Shown piece by piece: positions 42,223 through 51,755 of a stretch of DNA of 64,000 nucleotides. Each line of letters starts with the position of its first letter. Position 1 is the stretch's first letter. The stretch comes from Luteibacter sp. Sphag1AF. Its GTDB lineage: Bacteria > Pseudomonadota > Gammaproteobacteria > Xanthomonadales > Rhodanobacteraceae. Location of the stretch: the NCBI RefSeq assembly GCF_014192715.1, contig NZ_JACHYH010000007.1:1-64000 (forward strand). The letters run 5' to 3'. The notes beneath the pieces were generated by a model that saw only the letters and a list, made by a program, of their open reading frames with translations, was not told where the DNA came from and searched no databases. The position numbers and the translations under genes are program-made.

Positions 42223-42618
42223 ATGAAGCCCAAGATTCCTGTCCCGGAAACGCTGACCGACCAACTGCGCCGGGGCGCCCTGATGGCGACCGAATGTCCC
42301 TCAAGGGATGTGCTCAAGCACGTGACGAGCCGCTGGGGCATGTTGTCGTTGATCGTGCTTCTGGACGGTACGCATCGCTTCAGCGAACTGCGCCGCAAAA
42401 TCGGCGGTGTCAGTGAAAAGATGCTGGCCCAGTCGCTTCAGGCGCTGGAAGGCGATGGCTTCATCCTGCGCAAGTCGCTGCCGGTTGTGCCGCCGCATGT
42501 GGAATACAGCCTCACGCCGCTGGGCGTGGAAGTTGCCGTGCAGGTGCGTCAACTAGGCGACTGGATCGAGCTGAATCTGTCGCGGGTGCTTCAGGCGCAC
42601 GTGCAGCGCGCGGCGTAA
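42223..42618 (+). CDS. HxlR-family transcriptional regulator (QorR-like)
   Basis: 131 residues. The conserved ECPSRDVLKHVTSRWGMLSLIVLLDGTHRFSELRR segment includes the N-terminal cysteine that senses quinones or aldehydes in QorR/YodB-type members. The wing follows as GGVSEKMLAQSLQALEGDGFI. Its divergence from a quinone reductase supports a role as redox-responsive repressor. The direct repeats end right at its start codon. Confidence 0.87.
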   Translation: MKPKIPVPETLTDQLRRGALMATECPSRDVLKHVTSRWGMLSLIVLLDGTHRFSELRRKIGGVSEKMLAQSLQALEGDGFILRKSLPVVPPHVEYSLTPLGVEVAVQVRQLGDWIELNLSRVLQAHVQRAA

Positions 42619-42627
42619 TTCACCCGA

Positions 42628-44028
42628 TCAGATGATCACGTCACCGTGATCCGGGCCGCGCTCGATGAGTGCGGCCAGTCGCTTCAGCGCGGCACCCAGG
42701 CGCGCCCGCTGCGCGACGCCACCCAGCGAGATGCGGATGGCATTGGGCGCGTGTGCGCCCGCACGAAACGCCTCGGACGAACGCACGGCCAGACCTTCAG
42801 CGCGCGCATCGCGCGCCAGATCCATGGACGTCCAGTGATCGGGCAGGGCGTGCCATATATGGATGCCGTGGCCGATGGCCAGGTCCCTCGTGCGCAGCGC
42901 GCGCGCCGCCATTTCCTGCCGCGCCGCGCATTCCGCGCGAATGTCCGCCAGCAATTGCGCCGCCGTGCCATCGTGAATCCATTGGGTTGCCACGGAGGTC
43001 ATCAGTGGCGTGGACATCAGCGTGACCGAGCGCAGCGCGTGCAGAAACCGCTGCTGGCCCGTTGCATCCGGTGACACCACATACGCGGTGCGCAGGCCGG
43101 GCGTGAGGCACTTGGACAGTGTGCCGATGTAATGCACGTTATCCGGTGCAAGAGCCGCCAGTGGCGGCGGAGGCTCCGGAGCCAGCAGGCTGTACGGGTC
43201 GTCTTCCACGATGGGAATGTGGCAACGCCTTGCCACTTCCACGATGGCTTGCCTGCGGGTGGCGGGCATGGTTGTCGCCACAGGATTTTGCAGCGCAGGA
43301 TTGAGGTACAGCAGACGCACGCCGTCACGCTGGCAGGCATCGCCCAGTGCTTCGGGGCACATGCCATCCGCGTCGACGTGCACAGCGACCACGCGACGTC
43401 CCAGTTGCCGCACGGCGGCCATGATGCCCGGATACACCAGCGGCTCCATGGCTACCGCGTCACCAGGCAGCGTGTGCGCAAGCACCAGCGCGGCCAGCGC
43501 CGCCTGTGAGCCGGGGCAGGTCACGATGCGTGATGCCGGCACGTTGCCGAGTAACGGTTTGAGCCATAACGCCCCGGCACGACGGTCGGCATCGCTGCCA
43601 CCGCCGGGGTGATAGGTCATCAGCAAGGCGGGGTCGGCGTGGGTGAGCACCTGGCCGATGCCCTGCCGCAGCAGTGCGGCGAAGTCCACGTGTTCGGGCA
43701 TCGGCGGGATGTTCATGCCGAGGTCGATCAATTGCGCCAGATCGAACTGTGCCGCTGCCACAAACGTACCCAGTGCGCCGCGCGCGATCAGCAGCTTGCG
43801 TGCTTTCGCTTCGTCGTACGCGCGGGTAATCGTGGTGAGGTCAACACCGAGCACCCTGGCCAGATGGCGTTGCGCGGGCATGCGGTCGCCTGTGCGCAGG
43901 CTCCCTTCGGCCACGGCGCTTTCGATCCCCTGGACAATGCGCAGGTACATCGGGCCTTTTCCATGTACGGCCAGGGTGGTCCAGTCGGGCGTTTGACTGA
44001 GGGGCTCCGGGGCCTTCGTGTGCGTCAC
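42628..44028 (-). CDS. MocR-type regulator (GntR helix-turn-helix fused to PLP aminotransferase fold)
   Basis: About 466 residues from a GTG at 44028. The GntR domain has PMYLRIVQGIESAVAEGSLRTGDRMPAQRHLARVLGV and TTITRAYDEAKARKLL. The aminotransferase-fold domain has CPGSQAALAALVLA, VEDDPYSLL and YIGTLSKCLTPGLRTAY, the last containing the PLP-binding lysine. MocR proteins use PLP or an amino compound as effector, not as catalyst. The divergent neighbour is the cyo operon, 145 bp away, an unusual pairing. The HxlR gene ends 10 bp from its stop. Confidence 0.87.
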   Translation of the reverse strand: MTHTKAPEPLSQTPDWTTLAVHGKGPMYLRIVQGIESAVAEGSLRTGDRMPAQRHLARVLGVDLTTITRAYDEAKARKLLIARGALGTFVAAAQFDLAQLIDLGMNIPPMPEHVDFAALLRQGIGQVLTHADPALLMTYHPGGGSDADRRAGALWLKPLLGNVPASRIVTCPGSQAALAALVLAHTLPGDAVAMEPLVYPGIMAAVRQLGRRVVAVHVDADGMCPEALGDACQRDGVRLLYLNPALQNPVATTMPATRRQAIVEVARRCHIPIVEDDPYSLLAPEPPPPLAALAPDNVHYIGTLSKCLTPGLRTAYVVSPDATGQQRFLHALRSVTLMSTPLMTSVATQWIHDGTAAQLLADIRAECAARQEMAARALRTRDLAIGHGIHIWHALPDHWTSMDLARDARAEGLAVRSSEAFRAGAHAPNAIRISLGGVAQRARLGAALKRLAALIERGPDHGDVII

Positions 44029-44172
44029 TTTGTCGCCGATGTATGGGGAATGTCGACGCCTAGTATGCGCCTGAATTCTCCCCCGCCCATGCATCGCGTC
44101 CCCATGCCGCAGCCTGGACACACCAGGCGGCAGGCATCGCTATGCAGAGGCAATCGCAAGTCAGGTGTTCTC

Positions 44173-45123
44173 ATGTCCGATTCAACGGTCGCCGCTCTGC
44201 GGCCACCGCACAGCAGATGGCGCCGCGTTCCCGCTGTGCTCGCCCTGGGTTTGCTCAGCGGATGCAAGATGGTGCTGTTTGATCCGCGTGGCGATATCGG
44301 TGCGCAGGAAAAGCACCTGATTCTCGTGTCGCTGGGGTTGATGCTGGCCGTGGTCATTCCGGTCATCGCACTCACGCTGTACTTCTTCTGGCGCTATCGG
44401 GAGACCAATACCGAAGCGACGTACTCACCGGACTGGGCGCATTCCACGCGCATCGAAGTGGTGGTGTGGGCCATCCCGTGCGTGATCGTGGCGTTTCTCG
44501 CCGTGCTCATCTGGCGCACCACGCATTCGCTGGACCCATACCGCCCCATCGAATCGACCCAGGCACCCGTGCGCGTGGATGTGGTCGCGCTGAACTGGAA
44601 GTGGCTGTTCATCTATCCGGACTACGGCATCGCCACCGTGAACCAGCTGACGCTGCCGGTGAATACGCCCGTGAATTTCCGGCTGACTGCCGACTCGATC
44701 ATGAATTCGTTCTTCATCCCGCAGTTGGGCAGTCAGGTGTATGCCATGGCCGGCATGCAGACGAAGCTGCACCTCATCTCCGACCACGAAGGCGTGTATG
44801 ACGGCCGCTCCGCGGCATACAGCGGCTCGGGCTTCTCGGACATGCACTTCAAGACCACGGTGACCTCGCGCGGCGCCTTCGATGCGTGGGTGACGCAGGT
44901 GCGCGCTGAACAAAACATGCTGGACAAGCCCGCGTATCGCACGCTCGCCCAGCCCGAAACGCCTGGGCAGCCGGCCATCTACGCCAACGTGGACCCCACG
45001 CTCTTCGACAGTGTCGTCAATCAGTACATGCAGCCCACCGGTCTCGGTGACATGTGTGGGCCGCAAGCGCGCCCGACGGCGGGCGCGATGTCCATGCAAA
45101 GCATGAAAGCCAGCGCGGAGTAA
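44173..45123 (+). CDS. cyoA: Cytochrome bo3 ubiquinol oxidase subunit II
   Basis: 316 residues with a lipoprotein signal (LALGLLSGCKMVLFDPRGDIG), two transmembrane helices (LMLAVVIPVIALTLYFFW and WAIPCVIVAFLAVLIW) and the periplasmic cupredoxin domain. That domain has VALNWKWLFIYPDYGIATVN and MNSFFIPQLGSQVYAMAGM. The region GVYDGRSAAYSGSGFSDMHF replaces the CuA-binding cysteines and marks a quinol, not cytochrome c, oxidase. It is the first gene of cyoABCD. The ATG at 44173 places the lipobox correctly; the longer frame does not. Confidence 0.93.
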   Translation: MSDSTVAALRPPHSRWRRVPAVLALGLLSGCKMVLFDPRGDIGAQEKHLILVSLGLMLAVVIPVIALTLYFFWRYRETNTEATYSPDWAHSTRIEVVVWAIPCVIVAFLAVLIWRTTHSLDPYRPIESTQAPVRVDVVALNWKWLFIYPDYGIATVNQLTLPVNTPVNFRLTADSIMNSFFIPQLGSQVYAMAGMQTKLHLISDHEGVYDGRSAAYSGSGFSDMHFKTTVTSRGAFDAWVTQVRAEQNMLDKPAYRTLAQPETPGQPAIYANVDPTLFDSVVNQYMQPTGLGDMCGPQARPTAGAMSMQSMKASAE

Positions 45124-45129
45124 CCTGCC

Positions 45130-47106
45130 ATGTTCGGAAAGCTCACTCTTCAAGCCATCCCGTACCACGAACCCATCATCATGGGCACGCTCGTGGTGGT
45201 TCTGCTGGGCGGCGCGGCGCTGCTCGGTGCCATCACGTATTACGGCAAGTGGACGTATCTGTGGAAAGAGTGGCTGACCTCGGTCGACCACAAGCGCATC
45301 GGCGTGATGTACATCATCCTGGCACTGGTGATGCTGCTGCGTGGCTTTGCGGACGCGCTGATGATGCGCGCCCAGCAGGCGATAGCGGCCAATGGCGCGG
45401 AAGGCTATCTGCCGCCACACCACTATGACCAGATCTTTACCGCTCACGGCGTGATCATGATCTTCTTCGTGGCCACGCCGCTGATTCTTGGCCTGATGAA
45501 CGTGATCGTGCCGCTACAGATCGGCGCGCGCGATGTTGCCTTTCCCTTCGTCAACTCACTGAGCTTCTGGTTGTCTGCCGTGGGTGCGGTGCTGGTGATG
45601 ATGTCGATGTTCGTGGGTGACTTCGCCGCCACGGGCTGGGTTGCGTATCCACCGCTTTCCGAACTGGGGTACAGCCCGACGGTGGGCGTTGACTACTACA
45701 TCTGGTCATTGCAGATATCAGGCCTGGGTACGTTGCTGACCGGCATCAATCTCGTAGTCACGATTCTGCGCATGCGTGCTCCCGGCATGACGCTGATGAA
45801 GATGCCTGTGTTCACCTGGACCGCGCTTATCACCAACATCCTGATTGTTGCGGTGTTCCCTGTGCTTACCGCGACGCTGGCGCTGCTGACGGCCGACCGC
45901 TATCTGGACATGCACTTCTTTACCAATGAGCTTGGCGGCAACGCCATGATGTACATCAACCTCATCTGGGTCTGGGGTCATCCGGAGGTCTACATCCTCA
46001 TTCTTCCGTGCTTTGGTGCGTTTTCCGAAATCATCGCCACGTTCTCGGGCAAGCCGTTGTTCGGCTACAAGTCGATGGTGTATGCCACCTCGTCCATCGG
46101 CCTGCTGTCGTTCTTCGTGTGGCTGCACCACTTCTTCACCATGGGCTCGGGCGCCAACGTCAACGCGTTCTTCGGCATCATGACCTCGATCATCTCCATT
46201 CCGACCGGAGTGAAGCTGTTCAACTGGCTTTTCACGATGTATCAGGGACGCATCCGCTATCACTCTTCCACGCTGTGGACCATCGGCTTCATGGTCACGT
46301 TCGCTATCGGCGGCATGACCGGCGTATTGCTGGCAGTGCCGGGTGCGGATTTCGTACTGCACAACAGCCTGTTCCTGGTCGCCCATTTCCATAACGTGAT
46401 CATCGGCGGCGTGCTGTTTGGATGCCTCGCGGCCATCACGTTCTGGTTCCCGAAGGTGTTCGGTTTCACGCTCAACGAGTTCTGGGGCAAGGTGTCGTTC
46501 TGGTGCTGGCTGGTGGGCTTCTATCTGGCCTTCATGCCGCTGTACGTGCTTGGCCTGGATGGCATGACGCGACGCATGAATCACTATCAGGACCCGAGAT
46601 GGCAGCCCTGGCTGATCGTGGCGCTGTGCGGCGCACTGACCATCGCAGCGGGCATCCTGGCCATGTTCATCCAGTTCTACGTCAGCATCCGTGACCGCGA
46701 TGCGCACCGTGACACGACGGGCGATCCGTGGAATGGCCGCAGTCTGGAGTGGGCCACGGCGTCACCTGCACCGTTCTACAACTTCGCTCACGTGCCCGCG
46801 ATCACTTCGCTGGAGCAGCATTGGGACGACAAGCGGGAAGGGCGTGCGTACGTGCAGCCTGCTGACTACGAAGACATTCACATGCCGAAGAACACGGGCG
46901 CGGGATTCATCGTGTCGATGTTCGGTCTGGTGTTGTGCTTTGCGCTGGTCTGGCACATCTGGCCGCTGGCGATCATTTCGCTGATCGGTGTGGTGGGCAC
47001 GTTCATTGCGCGGACCTACGACCGCCATGTGGACTACTACGTACCGGCTGCCGAGGTGGAACGGATCGAAAACGCGCGCTACGCGCAGCTCACTGAGGTG
47101 GCCTGA
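45130..47106 (+). CDS. cyoB: Cytochrome bo3 ubiquinol oxidase subunit I
   Basis: 658 residues, about 15 transmembrane helices. Metal ligands are visible: the low-spin haem His in [11 protein letters not shown], the CuB histidine and cross-linked tyrosine in [15 protein letters not shown], the HH pair in WLHHFFTMG and the haem histidines in [11 protein letters not shown]. It reduces oxygen to water while pumping protons. It starts 7 nt after cyoA and is followed closely by cyoC. Confidence 0.96.
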   Translation: MFGKLTLQAIPYHEPIIMGTLVVVLLGGAALLGAITYYGKWTYLWKEWLTSVDHKRIGVMYIILALVMLLRGFADALMMRAQQAIAANGAEGYLPPHHYDQIFTAHGVIMIFFVATPLILGLMNVIVPLQIGARDVAFPFVNSLSFWLSAVGAVLVMMSMFVGDFAATGWVAYPPLSELGYSPTVGVDYYIWSLQISGLGTLLTGINLVVTILRMRAPGMTLMKMPVFTWTALITNILIVAVFPVLTATLALLTADRYLDMHFFTNELGGNAMMYINLIWVWGHPEVYILILPCFGAFSEIIATFSGKPLFGYKSMVYATSSIGLLSFFVWLHHFFTMGSGANVNAFFGIMTSIISIPTGVKLFNWLFTMYQGRIRYHSSTLWTIGFMVTFAIGGMTGVLLAVPGADFVLHNSLFLVAHFHNVIIGGVLFGCLAAITFWFPKVFGFTLNEFWGKVSFWCWLVGFYLAFMPLYVLGLDGMTRRMNHYQDPRWQPWLIVALCGALTIAAGILAMFIQFYVSIRDRDAHRDTTGDPWNGRSLEWATASPAPFYNFAHVPAITSLEQHWDDKREGRAYVQPADYEDIHMPKNTGAGFIVSMFGLVLCFALVWHIWPLAIISLIGVVGTFIARTYDRHVDYYVPAAEVERIENARYAQLTEVA

Positions 47107-47110
47107 AGCC

Positions 47111-47716
47111 ATGACTGTCACAACTGTGGAACACGTCGCCGCGCATCACGACGGGCACGAGGCGGGAAGTCTCACGACGGTGGGCTTCTGGATTTACCTG
47201 ATGAGCGACTGCCTCATCTTCGCGGTGCTTTTTGCCACATTCGGTGTGCTGGCGGGCAATACGGCGGGCGGGCCTGGCGGCAGGGAGTTGTTCGAGCTGC
47301 CCTTCGTGCTGGGCGAAACGCTGCTGCTGCTCGTCAGCAGTTTCACGTTCGGCGCGGCCATGCTGAACCTGCACGCAGGGCGGCGCGCGGGCGTCATCCG
47401 CTGGCTTATGGTCACCTTTGTGATCGGCGCGGCGTTCATCGGCATGGAGGTGTATGAGTTTGCCAAGCTCATTCATGAGGGGGCGACGCCCGGCACCAGC
47501 GCATTCCTGTCGGCGTATTTCACGCTGGTGGGCACGCATGGCCTGCATGTGGCCTGCGGATTGCTGTGGATTGTGGTGATGGTGCACCAGTTGCTGCGCT
47601 TCGGGCTGGACGACATCGCGCGTCGCCGGCTCGCCTGCCTGAGCCTGTTCTGGCATTTCCTGGACCTGATCTGGATCTGCGTCTTTACCTTCGTCTATCT
47701 GCGCGAGTTTGTCTGA
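47111..47716 (+). CDS. cyoC: Cytochrome bo3 ubiquinol oxidase subunit III
   Basis: 201 residues with five transmembrane helices, including GFWIYLMSDCLIFAVLFATF, FVLGETLLLLVSSFTFG and GTHGLHVACGLLWIVVM. It stabilises subunit I. It starts 4 nt after the cyoB stop codon, and its own stop overlaps the cyoD start. Confidence 0.94.
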   Translation: MTVTTVEHVAAHHDGHEAGSLTTVGFWIYLMSDCLIFAVLFATFGVLAGNTAGGPGGRELFELPFVLGETLLLLVSSFTFGAAMLNLHAGRRAGVIRWLMVTFVIGAAFIGMEVYEFAKLIHEGATPGTSAFLSAYFTLVGTHGLHVACGLLWIVVMVHQLLRFGLDDIARRRLACLSLFWHFLDLIWICVFTFVYLREFV

Positions 47717-48099
47717 TGACCGGCAACCATCCTCCTGTTCCTTCGCCGCATGCGGCGGACGCCTCGCATGGAAGCATGCGCAGTTATGCCATCGGTTTCG
47801 CGATATCGCTGGCGCTGACGCTGGGATCGTTTGGCACGGTGATGAGCGGCGTCGTGCCGCCGCATCTTCGTCTGGGCGTGCTGGTGTTGCTGGCGGTCGT
47901 GCAGCTGGTCGTTCAGCTGATCTATTTCCTGCACATGGGTACGGCGAAATCGCAGCGCGAAAACACGGCCATTTTCCTGTGCACGGGCCTCTTGATCGCC
48001 ATCATCGTGGCCGGATCGTTGTGGGTGATGCACAACGCCAATGTGAACATGATGCCCGGGCACGGCATGAGCGTGCCTCAGGCGATGTCACACGAGTAG
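47716..48099 (+). CDS. cyoD: Cytochrome bo3 ubiquinol oxidase subunit IV
   Basis: 127 residues with three transmembrane helices (AIGFAISLALTLGSFGTVM, LVLLAVVQLVVQLIYFLHM, GLLIAIIVAGSLWVM). The ATG shares a base with the cyoC stop (TGATG), implying translational coupling. The tail is His/Met-rich (MMPGHGMSVPQAM). No cyoE follows; the next gene is convergent. Confidence 0.92.
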   Translation: MTGNHPPVPSPHAADASHGSMRSYAIGFAISLALTLGSFGTVMSGVVPPHLRLGVLVLLAVVQLVVQLIYFLHMGTAKSQRENTAIFLCTGLLIAIIVAGSLWVMHNANVNMMPGHGMSVPQAMSHE

Positions 48100-48103
48100 G
48101 GCG

Positions 48104-50119
<2,016 letters not shown>

Positions 50120-50530
50120 CTACCCCGAATGGCGCTCATCAAATGCCTGACGCGCACGTTCCACTTCCGGCAGATGCAGAAAGGTCCACTCGTACAGCGC
50201 GCGGAATGGTTGATCCAGCGATTTGCCCAGCGCCGTGACCTGATATTCCACCGCGATGGGCGAGACGGGAATGACGTGACGGGAGACGATGCCGTTGCGC
50301 TCAAGCCGGCGCAGCGTCTGGGTGAGGGCCTTTTGGGTAATGCCTTCGAGGCGGCGCTTGATCATGTTGAAGCGCAGCGGTCCTTCCTTGAGCACTGCCA
50401 GCACCAGCACCGACCACTTGTCGGCAATCTGGTCCAGCAGGAGGCGGCTCGGGCAATCGGCCAGGGTCAGCACGTCTTTGGGACAGATGCCTTTTCCGTA
50501 CGTGTTGGCGTTTTCGGGCTGCACGCTCAT
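50120..50530 (-). CDS. HxlR-family transcriptional regulator
   Basis: 136 residues. The conserved block is DCPSRLLLDQIADKWSVLVLAVLKEGPLRFNMIKRRLEGITQKALTQTLRRLERNGIV, with the sensing cysteine just before PSR. It is divergent from an old-yellow-enzyme gene with two palindromes between them, the pattern for a repressor responding to electrophiles or quinones. Confidence 0.88.
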   Translation of the reverse strand: MSVQPENANTYGKGICPKDVLTLADCPSRLLLDQIADKWSVLVLAVLKEGPLRFNMIKRRLEGITQKALTQTLRRLERNGIVSRHVIPVSPIAVEYQVTALGKSLDQPFRALYEWTFLHLPEVERARQAFDERHSG

Positions 50531-50583
50531 GGGGCGGTTTCCTCGGGGCTACCTGGTCGCATTCTAGTGCGTTATTGACGCTT

Positions 50584-50616
50584 GGTATACGAATGATACC
50601 TTGAGATGATCTCAAG
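50584..50616. promoter_or_regulatory. Two abutting palindromes, candidate HxlR operators
   Basis: GGTAT (50584-50588) and ATACC (50596-50600) form one inverted repeat. CTTGAGAT G ATCTCAAG (50600-50616) is a perfect 17-bp palindrome sharing one base with it. Both lie 18-50 bp before the oxidoreductase start. Confidence 0.55.
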
Positions 50617-50633
50617 ACTCTGGATATCCCGTC

Positions 50634-51755
50634 ATGGCAGCAGAAAACCTCGACGTTCTTTTCCGCCCGTTCCAGCTCAAATCACTGAGCCTGAAGAACC
50701 GCGTTGTGATGGCTCCGATGACGCGCGCCTTCGCGCCCGAAGGCGTGCCCAATGCCCAGATCGCCGCCTATTACCGCCGTCGTGCGGAAGGCGAGGTCGG
50801 CCTGATTTTGTCCGAAGGCACCGTGATTGACCGTCCGGCATCGCGCAACGATCCGGGCATTCCGTTTTTCCACGGCGCCCCGGCGCTGGACGGCTGGAAG
50901 CACGTGATCGACGCGGTGCATGCGGCGGGCGGCAAGATGGGGCCGCAGCTGTGGCATACCGGTTCCACGACGAATCCGCGTACTGAATGGGTTCCGGATG
51001 CGCCGGTGGAAAGTCCGTCGGGCCTGGTCGCCCCGGGTCAGCCGCGTGGCGTGGCCATGAGTGACGAGGCTATTGCCGATACCGTCGCTGCTTTCGGTCG
51101 CGCCGCAGCCGACGCGAAGCGTCTTGGCTTCGATACGCTGGAAATTCATGGGGCCCACGGCTATCTGATCGACCAGTTCTTCTGGGAAGGCACCAACGAA
51201 CGCCCCGATCATTTCGGTGGCGCCACCATCCGTGAACGGGCGCGTTTTGCCGCCGAGGTCGTCAAGGCAGCGCGTGCAGCCGTGGGCCCGGATTTCCCCC
51301 TGATTCTGCGGGTCAGTCAGTGGAAGCAGCAGGATTACAAGGTTCGCCTGGCGCACACGCCCGATGGCCTGGCCGAGTGGCTGCTGCCGCTGGTGGAAGC
51401 GGGCGTGGATATCCTGCATTGCTCGCAGCGTCGCTTCTGGGAGCCTGAATTCGCGGAGATCGACGGCGAAGAGGGTCTCAACTTCGCCGGTTGGGCGAAG
51501 AAGGTCACGGGCGCGGCAACCATCAGCGTGGGTTCGGTTGGCCTTTCCGGCGACTTCATGGCGGCGTTTGGCGGCCAGTCGTCCGAGGTCACGGATCTTG
51601 AGAAGCTGGTGGCCCGGATGGAGCGCAACGAATTCGACCTGATTGCCGTGGGTCGCGCGTTGCTGACCGATCCGCAGTGGGTTCGCAAGGTCCGCGCGGA
51701 CGACCGTGAAAGCCTGAAGGGTTTCACGGCCGCCGCGTTTGCCGAGCTGTCCTGA
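50634..51755 (+). CDS. NADH:flavin oxidoreductase, old yellow enzyme family
   Basis: 373 residues, one FMN-binding TIM barrel. It opens with LFRPFQLKSLSLKNRVVMAPMTRAFA, has the active-site region LGFDTLEIHGAHGYLIDQFFW near residue 170 and ends with FDLIAVGRALLTDPQWVRKVR at the phosphate-binding site. It reduces activated alkenes such as enones or quinone-like toxicants. The divergent HxlR regulator likely represses it. Its stop codon directly abuts the stop of the convergent TonB receptor. Confidence 0.92.
   Translation: MAAENLDVLFRPFQLKSLSLKNRVVMAPMTRAFAPEGVPNAQIAAYYRRRAEGEVGLILSEGTVIDRPASRNDPGIPFFHGAPALDGWKHVIDAVHAAGGKMGPQLWHTGSTTNPRTEWVPDAPVESPSGLVAPGQPRGVAMSDEAIADTVAAFGRAAADAKRLGFDTLEIHGAHGYLIDQFFWEGTNERPDHFGGATIRERARFAAEVVKAARAAVGPDFPLILRVSQWKQQDYKVRLAHTPDGLAEWLLPLVEAGVDILHCSQRRFWEPEFAEIDGEEGLNFAGWAKKVTGAATISVGSVGLSGDFMAAFGGQSSEVTDLEKLVARMERNEFDLIAVGRALLTDPQWVRKVRADDRESLKGFTAAAFAELS

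Noticed and set aside
44029-44172. Longer forms of MocR and CyoA that would overlap each other
   Set aside because: The conserved N-termini (GntR domain and lipoprotein signal) fit the shorter starts at 44028 and 44173.
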